Source: an uncultured Fluviicola sp. (GTDB lineage: Bacteria > Bacteroidota > Bacteroidia > Flavobacteriales > Crocinitomicaceae). From it: DNA of 61,784 bases. Of this stretch, positions 41,244 through 52,100 are shown piece by piece. Where the stretch lies: assembly GCF_946478805.1 (NCBI RefSeq), contig NZ_CAMLDC010000027.1, positions 1 through 61,784 on the forward strand. Reading direction: 5' to 3'. The first letter of the stretch is position 1; every line of letters begins with the position of its first letter. The notes under the pieces were generated by a model that worked only from the letters and a program-made list of their open reading frames with translations, searched no databases and had not been told where the DNA came from. The position numbers were made by a program, and so were the translations under genes.

Positions 41244-43124
41244 ATGAAGAATCTACTACTATTTAGCTTCCTCCTATTTCCCCTAATTCCGTGTTTTGCA
41301 CAACCTGCCAATGACAATCCATGTTCGGCAACACCCTTAACAGTTGGAACATCCTGTTCATTCGCTACGTATACCAACGCGGCGGCAACTGCTTCTCCGG
41401 GAGTGCCCGCACCGGGCTGTGCAAGTTACAGTGGCGGAGATGTTTGGTTTTCAGCCGTTGTTCCGGCGAATGGAATCTTAACCGTTGACATGAATACCGG
41501 GGTGATATTGGATTCCGGTTTGGCATTCTACTCGGGAACCTGTGGCTCATTAACTTTGATCGAATGTGATGATGACGATTCCGGAAACGGAAACATGTCC
41601 ATGATCAACGGGACCGGATTAACTCCCGGCTCAACGGTATTCATTCGCGTTTGGGAATATGGAGGAGACAACAACGGAACATTTTCCATCTGTGCCAGTT
41701 CACCGGTTCCGATGACAAATGATGATCCATGTACAGCTATCTCACTTCCGGTGAACGCTTCCTGTTCCTACATCGGTGCAACAAGCGTTGGCGCAACAAA
41801 TACTGCGGGGGTAACAGCTCCCGGTTGTGCATCTTACTCCGGTGAAGATGTTTGGTTTACGGCAGTTGTGCCTGCAACCGGATCAATCATGGTGAATACC
41901 AATTCCGGTACCATGACTGACAGTGGAATGGCATTCTATACGGGAACTTGTGGTTCCTTGACTTTATTGGAATGTGATGATGATGATTCCCCTAATGGAG
42001 CGATGTCCATGATCTCAAGAGGCGGACTCACACCGGGAAGCACCGTTTACATTCGCATGTGGGATTATGGCGGTGGATCCGGAACATTTTCAATCTGTGC
42101 GGTTGCAGGTGCAGTCTCCAATTCATGTGGAAGCGCTGCAACCAATGACAATTGTCCCTCTCCGGCTATTTTAACTCAGGGCCCAGGAACATTCAGTGCA
42201 TCAACAGACGTTACTTTTACAGCAGATCAACCAGGCAATGTGACTTCCGTATTTTGCGGATCCATTGAAAACAATTCCTGGTATCAGTTTGTAGCTTCAA
42301 GCACCACGCACACCTTCCCTATTGCATCAGTAACAGGTTGTGTGAATAACTATGGTATCCAGGCACAAGTTTACAACGTAACTTATGATGCTTCAGGATG
42401 CTGTACCGGGTTTACATCCATGTCCAATTGCTTTAATCCGGGAACAGCTTCAACAGGAACGGTTACTGCATCAGGCCTGACAATTGGAAACACTTATATT
42501 TTAATGATCGATGGAAACGCAGGAGATGGTTGTGAATTCACAATTTCGGGTTGGACAGCAACCGGAATATTACCTGTCGAACTTTCTGAATTCAATGGTA
42601 ATTCGACAGACATTGGAAATGTACTTTCATGGAAGACGGAAAGTGAATACAAAAATGACTATTTTGAGGTGATGTATTCGCGTGATGCAGATCACTTTGA
42701 ACAGATTGGTACCATTCAGGGAGTCGGAACAAGTTCGGAGGCTCAGGAATATCAATTCATTCACCAGGGGGTCCCTGCAGGAACAAGTTTCTATAAACTG
42801 CAGCAAGTTGATCTAAATGGAGAAAGAACTGAATCCAAGATAATTTCAATCAATTCAAAAGATGACTCGGACGGACTGTTTAGTGTATATCCTAATCCAA
42901 TGAAAGAGCAATTGGTAATTCAGCTTCAAAGTTCACGAAAAGAAACCATGGTCATTGATCTTATGGATCAAAAAGGAGTTTCGATATTAAAAGAACAGGT
43001 TGATGTCAACAAAGGGGTTACAAATCTTTTCAGAGACATTTCTTCACTAAGTTCCGGAGTCTATACTTTGATTATTACAAGTACTACTTCTTCTCAAAAA
43101 CAACGTATCATTAAAATTGACTAA
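41244..43124 (+). CDS. Secreted protein with T9SS type A sorting domain
   Basis: A 626-residue protein. A signal peptide (MKNLLLFSFLLFPLIPCFAQ) is followed by two tandem beta-sandwich repeats of about 130 residues, each with PCSATPLTV/PCTAISLPV, PGCASYSGGDVWFSAVVPA, DSGLAFYSGTCGSLTLIECDDDD and TFSICA. A third, divergent domain (about 290-440) is next. The C-terminus (VYPNPMKEQLVIQLQSS ... GVYTLIIT) is a T9SS sorting domain. It is exported across the outer membrane and anchored or released. Calcium-binding Asp clusters suggest an adhesin or matrix function. Confidence 0.85.
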   Translation: MKNLLLFSFLLFPLIPCFAQPANDNPCSATPLTVGTSCSFATYTNAAATASPGVPAPGCASYSGGDVWFSAVVPANGILTVDMNTGVILDSGLAFYSGTCGSLTLIECDDDDSGNGNMSMINGTGLTPGSTVFIRVWEYGGDNNGTFSICASSPVPMTNDDPCTAISLPVNASCSYIGATSVGATNTAGVTAPGCASYSGEDVWFTAVVPATGSIMVNTNSGTMTDSGMAFYTGTCGSLTLLECDDDDSPNGAMSMISRGGLTPGSTVYIRMWDYGGGSGTFSICAVAGAVSNSCGSAATNDNCPSPAILTQGPGTFSASTDVTFTADQPGNVTSVFCGSIENNSWYQFVASSTTHTFPIASVTGCVNNYGIQAQVYNVTYDASGCCTGFTSMSNCFNPGTASTGTVTASGLTIGNTYILMIDGNAGDGCEFTISGWTATGILPVELSEFNGNSTDIGNVLSWKTESEYKNDYFEVMYSRDADHFEQIGTIQGVGTSSEAQEYQFIHQGVPAGTSFYKLQQVDLNGERTESKIISINSKDDSDGLFSVYPNPMKEQLVIQLQSSRKETMVIDLMDQKGVSILKEQVDVNKGVTNLFRDISSLSSGVYTLIITSTTSSQKQRIIKID

Positions 43125-43126
43125 AC

Positions 43127-43477
43127 ATGAAAAAAACAATCTTTTTATTTGCGATCTGTTTTTTCTCAACCGGTGTTTTCTCTCAGACATCCGTATTTGA
43201 ATTAAATCAAGAGAAAGCGCGTTATAACCAATCGAAAAGCATTTCACAAATCGTTTCGGATACCTTTCATTCCAAAATTCCGATCACCGATTCGGATTTC
43301 ACACAAATCGCCGCTACAATGGAACAAAAAGACGGTTATGTTTCCTGTACATTGAATGCACAAAACAACCTGGTAGTGGAATATGAAAACTGGATAGAAC
43401 TCAAAGACATTCAAGACCTTATCGGGCAATTTGTTCCGGTTGAACCAGTAATAAGAACAGGACATGTCATGAAATAA
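43127..43477 (+). CDS. Small secreted hypothetical protein
   Basis: A 116-residue protein with a signal peptide (MKKTIFLFAICFFSTGVFSQ). The mature part has no known domain; about two beta-alpha units (GYVSCTLNAQNNLVVEYENWIEL). It follows the T9SS protein by 2 bp and is probably co-transcribed with it. Confidence 0.65.
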   Translation: MKKTIFLFAICFFSTGVFSQTSVFELNQEKARYNQSKSISQIVSDTFHSKIPITDSDFTQIAATMEQKDGYVSCTLNAQNNLVVEYENWIELKDIQDLIGQFVPVEPVIRTGHVMK

Positions 43478-43514
43478 TCAATACCATTTGGATAATATCC
43501 AAGCTTGAATTAAG

Positions 43515-43551
43515 AAAACTCCGTTTGTCAACTGACAAACGGAGTTTTTTT
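43515..43551 (+). terminator. Intrinsic terminator
   Basis: A nearly perfect inverted repeat AACTCCGTTTGTCA / TGACAAACGGAGTT, followed by a run of seven T on the plus strand. Ends the 41244-43477 transcript. Confidence 0.85.
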
Positions 43552-43810
43552 GTCCTACCGGGAATGCTGAGTTTAACGGCAGTCCAAATTGAAAGTCGAA
43601 ATATTACCAAAGTTCACAGTAATTACTCATCCCCGACAGACAGCTTCTGATAAAGTAGCATAAAAAATCCCGATTCACAGAAGATAGCACTTGTCAAAAC
43701 AGTTCGTTAAAGAAGCTGAAATCATTATCCATAAAGAAATCCCTCATCTTATCCTTTGACTTCCTTAAATCCCTTAAAAAGCGGATTAGTGCTGACCGAA
43801 TCCCATCAAT

Positions 43811-43844
43811 AAAAAAAGCGGTCACTCTTTCGAATGACCGCTTT
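43811..43844 (-). terminator. Intrinsic terminator of the 2618-residue protein gene
   Basis: Stem AAAGCGGTCA / TGACCGCTTT with a 10-base loop. On the minus strand it is followed by seven T. Confidence 0.85.
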
Positions 43845-43869
43845 CACTTCTTAGAAGAAGATCAGACGC

Positions 43870-46800
43870 TTAGTTCTTAACAATTCTTTCCAGAGAAGTG
43901 CCGAATTCGGTTTTAATTCTCAATGTATAAACACCTCTTTCATAAGTACTCAGATCAACTTGATCACCTGACTTAATTTGAGTCGCTTGAATTAATTTCC
44001 CTTGAACATCCATTACTTCAACAGTTGCTGAAGAAGCATCCATTGTTACAATAACATAATCGTGAGTCGGATTCGGATGAACCGAAATCGTTGAGATCAC
44101 ACTCTCTTTGATTCCAACATTCGCAATCGTCACACAATTCGTAGTATCCGAACATGTTCCGTTTGATACGATTGCAGCATACGTTCCGTTTGCAGTCGCA
44201 ACAAACGTTTGCGCTGTTGCTCCGGCAATCGGTGAATTTGTCGTACAGTTGATCCATTGGTAAGTTGTACCGGCAGATGCAGTAGCTGTAGCATTTCCGT
44301 TATCCGTCGCAGTTGCAACAAACGGTGCGATTGTCAGGTTCAATGTAACCACTGAATCACAACCTGCAGCATTTGTAATCGTATCATTATACATACCCGA
44401 AGCAGTATAAGTTATTCCAGTTTGTGCCCATGTATAAGGATTACAAGTGGAAACAGTTACCGTTGCCACTGTCGGTTGACTGATTGTCAAGTTCAATGTG
44501 ATAATCGAATCACAACCTACCGCATTTGGAATTGTATCCGTATAAGCACCGGAAGCTGTATATGTCAACCCATTTTGTGCCCAAGTATACGAAGTACACG
44601 CAATTGCAGAAACACTTGACGTAGTCGGTTGAAGGATTGTCAGGTTCAAAGTGATCACTGAATCACAACCGGCAGCATTTGGAATCGTATCCGTGTACAT
44701 CCCTGAGGTTGTATAGGTCATTCCATTTTGAGCCCATGTAAATGAAGCACATCCCGATTCGATAACAGTTGCTGAAGTTGGCTGATTGATAGTCAAACTC
44801 AAGGTAACCACAGAATCACAACCAAACATGTTTGGAATCGTATCATTGTAAGCACCTGATGTATTGTATGTCATTCCATTTTGTGCCCACGTATATGAAC
44901 TACAAGCTGTAACAGGAACCAAAGACGCAGATGGCCCACCAATTGTCAGGTTCAAAGTCACAACAGAGTCACAACCTGCAGCATTCGGAATCGTAGCCGT
45001 ATGTGTTCCGGAAGTTGTATAAGTTGTTCCGTTGATAGGCCATGTATACGTTTGACATGCCACTTGGTTTACTGTAGCTGTTGTCAGATGATTGATTGTT
45101 AGGTTCAATGTGATCACTGAATCACAACCAACAGCGTTCGCAACAGTATCATGGTAAGCACCGGAAGTAACATAAGTCATTCCGTTTTGAGCCCATGTAT
45201 ACGTGTCACAAGCCGCAACGCTTACAGATGAAGCTGAAGGACTGTTGATCGTCAAATTCAATGTAATCACTGAGTCACAACCTGCAGCATTCGGAATCGT
45301 AGCAGTGTGCACTCCTGAAGTTGTATATGTTGCTCCATTTTGAGCCCATGTATACGTTCCGCAAGCTGTTGCTAAAACAGTTGAACTTGAAGGTTGATTA
45401 ACCGTAATAGTTGCTGTACTTTGAGCTGTACAACCATTTGGCGCGGTATATGTCGCTACATAAGTTGTCGTTGCAGAAGGTTTTGCATAAACTGTTCCTG
45501 TAGTTGCACCAGTATATGCTACTGTACCACCTGCATTTGTATATAATGAACTCATCGGAGCCCAAGTTGGCTGAAGGTTAGTATAAACAAAACGCATGTT
45601 CGGTCTCAGGTTACTTGCTCCTGAAGTTCCCCAGGTTGATAAGGCATCGTATCCTGCAATTCCACCCGCTACATTATCTGTTGAACCGTAGAATACCGTA
45701 TTTGTAGCAGTTGTTGTAGTATTGGTACGTGTACCTGAACCATTTCCACCATTCCCTGCGTTATGAACAGTTTCCACAACGATATTCGAAGTTCCATCCC
45801 ATGTATATGGAGTAACCAACGTAAATGTTACCAATCCTGCAGCAGAAGGAGTAAAAGTTGTAGGTCCGTAAACGGTAGTCGTTCCTCCTACAAATCCTGT
45901 CAATGCAGTCAATGCAGTATTCCCCATACGGATTGTAAAGTTCGTACAAGCATTTGCTGCAAATGTATTCAGGTCAAAAGCAACTGAATTGATTTTACTT
46001 CCCGCAACCATTCCTTGTGCGGTCAATTCAGCAGCTGTGAACAAGATCTGGTGTTTTGTACCACCATAGTATGCACTTAACGGATTCGGGAAAGAAGTTG
46101 TTCCTGGTGCCGTTGTTCCATTACCAAGTACAGCAGTTCCTCCAGCAGATCCTCCAACAGTTAATTGTTGAACAACTCCGTTACAAACAACAGCTGTAGC
46201 CGGTGTTATCGGAGAACTTAATGGCGCCGGATTGACAATAATTGAAGTTGTCGCAGTTGTAATACAACCGTTATTAGCCCCACCACTTGCATCTGTTGCT
46301 GTAACTGTATAAGAAGTGGTCACAGTTGGAGAAGCAGTAACTGTTGCCCCGGTTCCCAAACCTCCTGTCCACGTATAAGTATAATTCGGATCGTTCGGAC
46401 TTGTTACTGTCAATGAAGTTGAACTTCCATTACAGATAGTAGTCGTTCCAGCAATTGAAATCGCCGGAGGAGTTGTTACAGTTACCGTAACTGCGGTTCT
46501 TGCACTTGAACAAGTCCCATTGTTTTCTGTAACATAGAAAGTTGTCGTTGCAGAAACCGGATATCCTGAAAGTGAACTTCCCGTTTGACCTGCAATTGCA
46601 GTACCTCCTGTCGGAACCAAATACCATGAAAAAGTATTTCCGGGTGTTCCTGTTCCGGTAACAGAAGCTGTTGGTGTCATAATCCCACACTGTGTACTGT
46701 TATTTGCAACCGGAGCAGCTGTCGCACTGTTAATGGTCACTAACGGAGTCGTGGCAGTTGCCACACATCCTGACATAGTATTTGTAGCTGTTACCGTGAA

Positions 46801-49800
46801 TGCCTGTGTTGTAGCGGATCCACTTGTATTTGTAACAGACGTTGTTGCAGTTGGAGTATTCAAACCTGTCCCGGGAGACCATGACCACGTGTAGGAATTG
46901 TTGTGATTCATTCCGAAAGTCATTTTTGGTCTCGAAGATCTTGTTGATGAAGCGGTTGTTGCTGCCAAAACCGTCGCCGGTGTTTGACTGTCAACACGAT
47001 AATATGCTGTTGAAACATACGCCGTATTATCATAACTAACTTCAGAAGAGGATCCTCCGGTATTATTATTACTCCAGGAAGTTTGAACGATCAGGTTACT
47101 GGTTCCGTCCCAAACGAAAGGAGCAGATAAAGTATATGTATTTAAACTTGATGGAGTCAATGTCAACAAAGCTGTTGAATAAACCTGAGTCAAGGAAGAA
47201 GTCGGAATCAATCCGGCAGATAAATCCGCGCTGGCAGTCGTTCCCATATGGATAGTAAACCCTGCATACGTTGTTCCAACAGTTCCTATGTTCAATGCCA
47301 CAGAAGTAATGTTACCGGCAGTTAAACCTGCAGCGGTTAGCTCCGAAGCGCGAATCACAAACTGTTCTTTAACTCCTCCATAATTGTGGTAGAACGGGCT
47401 GTAATAATCCGTAGACCCCGTAAGCGCTCCTGCTCCTACTACAAACGGTCCGTCATTTGCGGAAATTGCATTTGCGGATAAGGTAATGTTATCACCACTA
47501 CAAACCGTAGCCGGAGTGGCTGTTGCAGCGCTTAACGCCGGAAGGTCATTTACAAGCACCGTTGCAGTTGCAGATGCAGCACATCCGCCATCCGTAGCAG
47601 TTACTGTATATGTATAAGTTCCAGCTGCTGTCGGAGTAACTGATATCGAAGCTCCAGCCATTGGTGTTTCAGCACCACTTCCTGCAGTACTCACTGTCGA
47701 GTACGTATAATTTTGGAATGGTGTCGGATTCAGGTTTGAAGCTGTCAAAGTAACTGATCCGCCGATACAAATTGCAGCAGCAGATGAAGTCAATGAAACC
47801 TGATCCGGTGTAGAAACACTTACAGTAACCGGTGTTCGTGCACTTTCACAACCTGTTGTCGTATTCAGTTCACTGACATAAAAAGTAGTTGTTACTCCAA
47901 CGGTAGAAGTATATGTTGTTGAAGTACTTGACTGCAATGCAGATCCACCTGATGATGCAGCATACCAGTTAAATGTCGGTGTTGGTAATCCACTGGTGGA
48001 AGTAACACTTGCAGTTGGAACCTGCACACCACATTGTGCACTGTTGACAGCTGTTGGCGCTGATGGAAGCGGATTTACAGTAATGGTTGTAGTTGGAGCC
48101 GGTGTAACCGAACAACCGGCAGCAGTAATAGTTGCTGTGTAGGTTGTTGTCGCAGCCGGAGTAACTGATATTGGATTCGTTGTTCCAACAGTTGTTGCAC
48201 CATCAGACCAGGAAATGGACTGAATTGGTGGTACTATACCACCTGTAAGTGTTACATTCAATCTATTCGTACTCAAGGTTCCGGTTGCGCTCCCACTTGT
48301 CGACCAGGCAACCATATTTCCTGCAGTTGCAGTATAATATGTCTGAGCATTATTCGTTGCATTTGCACCGTCATGACTCACTTCAACAACAATATTGGAC
48401 GTTCCGTCCCAGATGTAAGGAGTTGAGAAGTTGATAACGTTCACCCCTACAGCATGTGTATAAGTTGCAGCAGGGAAAACCGTTGTATAACCTGTAGTAG
48501 ATACAAAATCCGTAAATGCTGTCAATGCTGTCGTTCCAATCTTGACAACAAAGTTTGGATTCGTTGCTGCATCCCCTAATGTTGAAATATTGAACGACAT
48601 GGAAGTAATAGGTCCTGCAGTCAACCCTCCAGCTGTTAATTCCGCAGCAGTATAAATAGTCTGCATGCGGTATGAAGGCCATCTGTTACAAAATGCGGTT
48701 GGTTGTACAGTTGCTCCCGTTAAAGTGGTAGCTGTTCCAATTGTAGCCGCTCCGTTTTTCGCTAATACTGCAGTTAAAACAGGAGTTGAACCAGCACAAA
48801 TTGTACTTGAAGAAGCATTCACACTCGCCGTAACCCCTGTTAAAGGTTCGTCCGAATAAGCTGTCCCCGCATATGAAGAATTCAAACCTAATGAATTCTG
48901 TGCGGCTACTCCCCATGCAATAACTGCATTAGCAGGAGTTGGCACCGGAATAGTTCCTGTCCACGTATTACCGGAAACATTTGTCATAACAATATTTGTC
49001 TGAACAACACCATTTACTGTATACCCAATCGTTGCACCAGTAATTGTTCCGGAAACAGTTGTAATGTCCACAGAAATAATTCGGGCAGTCGCGGTACATT
49101 GTGCAGAAACCGGAGGAGTTACAGAATTCAAGGTAATTACCGGTGCAGGAGTAGTACCTGCAAATTCGTAAGCTCCAATATCCGGAGTACCTGACCTTAC
49201 AGCTCCGGTATAATCCGTTGTAATTCCCGGAACACTTGCCGCCCCACTTTCAATCTGAGAAGTAATTCCCGCAACAGGACGAAGGAAATCTGAACTTGAT
49301 CCTGTTAAACTGATAAAGAAGTTACCTGCTGTTCCGTAACCAGATCCTGTAAATGCCGCTTCCCCGCTAAATGAATTCACATCTCTTGGAGTAACCACAC
49401 CCTGATAAGCTAAAATGGTTTGATAGGATGTAGTTGCATCATACATAATTAAGCGAGTCGCCGAAGGTATACCTGCATATAACAAGTTACGGTTCGAAGA
49501 AGAAGCATAATTATTCAACGCAACACCTGAACGACGAAATGCGACTGCAATACCTGTACCAACCGGAGTGGTTTCATTGACAATAATATTGTTGCGCATA
49601 TCTAACGCAGCGGTTGTTGCAGTAGCACTTACCTGATGATAAATTCCGGATGTACCGAAATTAGTTCCGGAAGATGTCCCGTTTAAATAAACGGAGTTGT
49701 AATAAACCCCGTATGTTGCAGAAGTAGAAGATGAATTCACACTAATCCCTCTGACAACATCCGTTCCGCTGGCCGTTGTTGCGGTAAGTCCGCTGATAAT

Positions 49801-51726
49801 ATTATTGAACACATTTACGGTAGTTCCTCCTGTGATGCTAATTCCGTAAACGGTACCACCTGCATTGGAAGAAGAAAGTCCATAAATTTTGTTTGCACTG
49901 ACATTTGTCAAAGTTGCACCTGAAACGGAGATGGCGTTTACAAGACTTGCTCCGGTTGAAGAAAGTGTATTAATGTCGTTGTGATCAACCGAAATGGAAG
50001 TTGCCGTGTTTGCAATTGAAATCCCGGTAACCGTTGATCCTGTTCCTGTTGAGGACAAAGATGAAATGGTATTGTTTTGAATCGATGTAGCAACCGTACC
50101 TGCAAAAGTATTGGATAAGTTGATCGCAGTGATCGAGCTTTGACCGGAAATATTGCTAAATGTATTGTTTGCTACTGTTGAAGTCGCCCCACCCCAATAA
50201 GAAGTTGAAAAACCAATTATTGCACTAGTTCCTCCTGTAACATTGGAAAATGTATTGCCTGTTATAGTTTTCGAACAGGCACTTGACGAACCATCTGTGT
50301 TATTAATAAAAGTCAGAGAGGTTGCACCGGTAACGCTGATATTCGAAAAGTTATTATTACTTAATGTATAAAAAGCACTGTTCGGGGAAGAGGCTCCCGT
50401 TGTGAAACCAATTATAGATCCCCCGGCTCCGCTCTTTGTAAACTGAGTAACAATCGAGTTATTGGAAGCCGTTGAAGACCCACCACCCGGAATTGTAAAC
50501 GAATGAGATACAAATGTCACACTCCCTGTTGTAGCTGCAGTCAGGTTATTGAAACTATTGTTATTAATCGTTGTTGTAAAATTCGTACTCGCTGTTGAAA
50601 TGAATGTCAAATTACCCGTCGGGGCAGCTACGCTATGTCCGAACCCATTGAATTGGTTATTGGATATATCCAGAGTAGAAGTAGCCGAAGCAGATCCTGA
50701 AGGAGAAGTAATCCCCACAACATTTCCTCCTACAGCAGCCGATAATAAATTAAATGTATTATTCGAAATGACCTGGGAAAAGGTTCCCGTTGGAGTATTG
50801 GAAAATGCCTGAAGCTGAATTCCATTCAAAGTACCGGCAGTCACCGTACCATTACTGGTCAATGTATTAAAAGAACAGTTTGTATTTTTTACGTTACGAA
50901 ATAAAATCCCATTCACAGTTCCTGAAACAGCATTGAATCCGGAAAATGTTCCGTTTAATCCGAATGTAATCGTGTTTCCATCTCCGGACAGACCACCGAT
51001 TACCAAACCTGACGCATGATCAGCAGCTGCCGTAGGTCCAAGAACAACAATCCCCATATTGACAGAAGAGATCGTATTTCGTTTAATCGTCAAATTGTTA
51101 TTATTACCTGTCGTTGCAGTTGCTCCGGAGTTCATTGTCGTCGCATTGTGAGTAGAATTCGCATAAATTCCCATCGCGTTTTGATAGGTAGCTCCCAATG
51201 CAATCGTGTTGTCTGTTATTGAAACATTCTGACAGCCATCTGTGGTAGTTGTATAAAACAACGCGATACCGAACTCCGTCATATTGTTCGTAGCAGCAGC
51301 AGTAGTTGTATTCGCTGCATTCTCTCTCAAATCCAAACCGGAGATTGTAACGTAATCCGAACCGATCAATTTGATGATCCCATCATTCAAAGCACCGGCA
51401 GTTAATGTACCGGACGCAGTGATAATCGGTTTAGGGGCCCCGCCCGTTCCCTGCATAATAATTGGATTTGCTGCCGTTCCTGTAGCAGTAATCGTAAACC
51501 CTCCTGCCGGTGCCGTTTCGGTATACCCGGAAGGAACATTTAAAGTAACACCTCCGGAACCAATTCCGTTCGTGTTAATGTCGGTTATGAAATCTGCAAT
51601 GGTAGCATAGTCAGTAGGGATTGTTTTTATTCCCGAGACTTGTCCGAACAAACTTCCCGAACCAAGAATCAAGAGTGCAAAGCACATAATGAACCTTGAA
51701 AAATTCATGGTACTGTTTTTCAACAT
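43870..51726 (-). CDS. Giant T9SS-secreted adhesin-like protein with beta-helix and 7 tandem repeats
   Basis: A 2618-residue protein. A signal peptide (FIMCFALLILGSGSLFGQ, possible starts at 51726 or 51708) precedes a parallel beta-helix region rich in Asn/Thr/Ser (about 40-850, for example SNNNFSNISVTGA). Several Ig-like/GEVED-type blocks follow, with recurring GTTTCxG, SPTVTTSYTVTATDA. Then come seven tandem 51-residue repeats (xCxxYTWAQNGxTYTTSG ... AAGCDSVITLNLTI). The C-terminus is a T9SS type A domain (VHPNPTHDYVIVTMDASS). Probably a surface adhesin or matrix protein exported by the gliding-associated T9SS. Confidence 0.88.
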   Translation of the reverse strand: MLKNSTMNFSRFIMCFALLILGSGSLFGQVSGIKTIPTDYATIADFITDINTNGIGSGGVTLNVPSGYTETAPAGGFTITATGTAANPIIMQGTGGAPKPIITASGTLTAGALNDGIIKLIGSDYVTISGLDLRENAANTTTAAATNNMTEFGIALFYTTTTDGCQNVSITDNTIALGATYQNAMGIYANSTHNATTMNSGATATTGNNNNLTIKRNTISSVNMGIVVLGPTAAADHASGLVIGGLSGDGNTITFGLNGTFSGFNAVSGTVNGILFRNVKNTNCSFNTLTSNGTVTAGTLNGIQLQAFSNTPTGTFSQVISNNTFNLLSAAVGGNVVGITSPSGSASATSTLDISNNQFNGFGHSVAAPTGNLTFISTASTNFTTTINNNSFNNLTAATTGSVTFVSHSFTIPGGGSSTASNNSIVTQFTKSGAGGSIIGFTTGASSPNSAFYTLSNNNFSNISVTGATSLTFINNTDGSSSACSKTITGNTFSNVTGGTSAIIGFSTSYWGGATSTVANNTFSNISGQSSITAINLSNTFAGTVATSIQNNTISSLSSTGTGSTVTGISIANTATSISVDHNDINTLSSTGASLVNAISVSGATLTNVSANKIYGLSSSNAGGTVYGISITGGTTVNVFNNIISGLTATTASGTDVVRGISVNSSSTSATYGVYYNSVYLNGTSSGTNFGTSGIYHQVSATATTAALDMRNNIIVNETTPVGTGIAVAFRRSGVALNNYASSSNRNLLYAGIPSATRLIMYDATTSYQTILAYQGVVTPRDVNSFSGEAAFTGSGYGTAGNFFISLTGSSSDFLRPVAGITSQIESGAASVPGITTDYTGAVRSGTPDIGAYEFAGTTPAPVITLNSVTPPVSAQCTATARIISVDITTVSGTITGATIGYTVNGVVQTNIVMTNVSGNTWTGTIPVPTPANAVIAWGVAAQNSLGLNSSYAGTAYSDEPLTGVTASVNASSSTICAGSTPVLTAVLAKNGAATIGTATTLTGATVQPTAFCNRWPSYRMQTIYTAAELTAGGLTAGPITSMSFNISTLGDAATNPNFVVKIGTTALTAFTDFVSTTGYTTVFPAATYTHAVGVNVINFSTPYIWDGTSNIVVEVSHDGANATNNAQTYYTATAGNMVAWSTSGSATGTLSTNRLNVTLTGGIVPPIQSISWSDGATTVGTTNPISVTPAATTTYTATITAAGCSVTPAPTTTITVNPLPSAPTAVNSAQCGVQVPTASVTSTSGLPTPTFNWYAASSGGSALQSSTSTTYTSTVGVTTTFYVSELNTTTGCESARTPVTVSVSTPDQVSLTSSAAAICIGGSVTLTASNLNPTPFQNYTYSTVSTAGSGAETPMAGASISVTPTAAGTYTYTVTATDGGCAASATATVLVNDLPALSAATATPATVCSGDNITLSANAISANDGPFVVGAGALTGSTDYYSPFYHNYGGVKEQFVIRASELTAAGLTAGNITSVALNIGTVGTTYAGFTIHMGTTASADLSAGLIPTSSLTQVYSTALLTLTPSSLNTYTLSAPFVWDGTSNLIVQTSWSNNNTGGSSSEVSYDNTAYVSTAYYRVDSQTPATVLAATTASSTRSSRPKMTFGMNHNNSYTWSWSPGTGLNTPTATTSVTNTSGSATTQAFTVTATNTMSGCVATATTPLVTINSATAAPVANNSTQCGIMTPTASVTGTGTPGNTFSWYLVPTGGTAIAGQTGSSLSGYPVSATTTFYVTENNGTCSSARTAVTVTVTTPPAISIAGTTTICNGSSTSLTVTSPNDPNYTYTWTGGLGTGATVTASPTVTTSYTVTATDASGGANNGCITTATTSIIVNPAPLSSPITPATAVVCNGVVQQLTVGGSAGGTAVLGNGTTAPGTTSFPNPLSAYYGGTKHQILFTAAELTAQGMVAGSKINSVAFDLNTFAANACTNFTIRMGNTALTALTGFVGGTTTVYGPTTFTPSAAGLVTFTLVTPYTWDGTSNIVVETVHNAGNGGNGSGTRTNTTTTATNTVFYGSTDNVAGGIAGYDALSTWGTSGASNLRPNMRFVYTNLQPTWAPMSSLYTNAGGTVAYTGATTGTVYAKPSATTTYVATYTAPNGCTAQSTATITVNQPSSSTVLATACGTYTWAQNGATYTTSGVHTATIPNAAGCDSVITLNLTINSPSASSVSVAACDTYTWAQNGMTYVTSGAYHDTVANAVGCDSVITLNLTINHLTTATVNQVACQTYTWPINGTTYTTSGTHTATIPNAAGCDSVVTLNLTIGGPSASLVPVTACSSYTWAQNGMTYNTSGAYNDTIPNMFGCDSVVTLSLTINQPTSATVIESGCASFTWAQNGMTYTTSGMYTDTIPNAAGCDSVITLNLTILQPTTSSVSAIACTSYTWAQNGLTYTASGAYTDTIPNAVGCDSIITLNLTISQPTVATVTVSTCNPYTWAQTGITYTASGMYNDTITNAAGCDSVVTLNLTIAPFVATATDNGNATATASAGTTYQWINCTTNSPIAGATAQTFVATANGTYAAIVSNGTCSDTTNCVTIANVGIKESVISTISVHPNPTHDYVIVTMDASSATVEVMDVQGKLIQATQIKSGDQVDLSTYERGVYTLRIKTEFGTSLERIVKN
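44325..45405 (-). repeat. Seven tandem ~153-bp repeats inside the giant adhesin
   Basis: Each unit codes about 51 residues with a Cys at the start, YTW, QNGxTY, a TSG turn and AGCDSVxTLNLTI. Units differ by several substitutions, so the array is old enough to have diverged. Confidence 0.8.
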
Positions 51727-52100
51727 AATCTATAATTTAAGTAACAGCACAAAAGTGATACTATCCTAGCTACAAAAAAAATTGACATGCCAATTGACGT
51801 ACCAATAATTGATTTGATAAACCGATTTAGTAAATTTTGCGAAACTTAAAAAAATAGTTAAAACCCAAAGGAAGCAGGGTGAATTGGATTAAAATAAGGG
51901 TAAAAAAGAAAATGTCAGCTTGTTAATTATTTAACGTAATAATTATCAAAAATTAATAGAAGCACTGCAATAAGTGGTTTTAAAAAGCTTACACCTGTTA
52001 TCTTCCAGTGATCTATGTTAAATTTTATTACAAATATTTTAAAAAACGATTTCTTAACATTTCTGTTAAGTTTGAATGAAGTCTGGAATTTTCAACGAAT
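51727..52100. promoter_or_regulatory. Intergenic region upstream of the giant adhesin
   Basis: 374 AT-rich bases. The leftward promoter of the adhesin must lie here. I see no gene and no strong consensus. The 3' end of the SGNH-hydrolase gene is at 52101, with no clear terminator. Confidence 0.4.

Larger units (their letters stand above)
43478..43869. other. Convergent intergenic region
   Basis: These 392 bases hold two terminators (43515-43551 and 43811-43844), which serve the converging genes. I see no further gene or repeat. Confidence 0.6.

Noticed and set aside
44325..45405. Tandem repeats considered as a CRISPR array
   Set aside because: Units are about 153 bp, code for protein in frame and have no spacers. 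No CRISPR array is seen anywhere in the window.
43870..51726. Many long open frames on the opposite strand of the giant adhesin gene
   Set aside because: They follow from its biased codon use and repetitive Thr/Ser/Gly composition; none has a signal or a domain.
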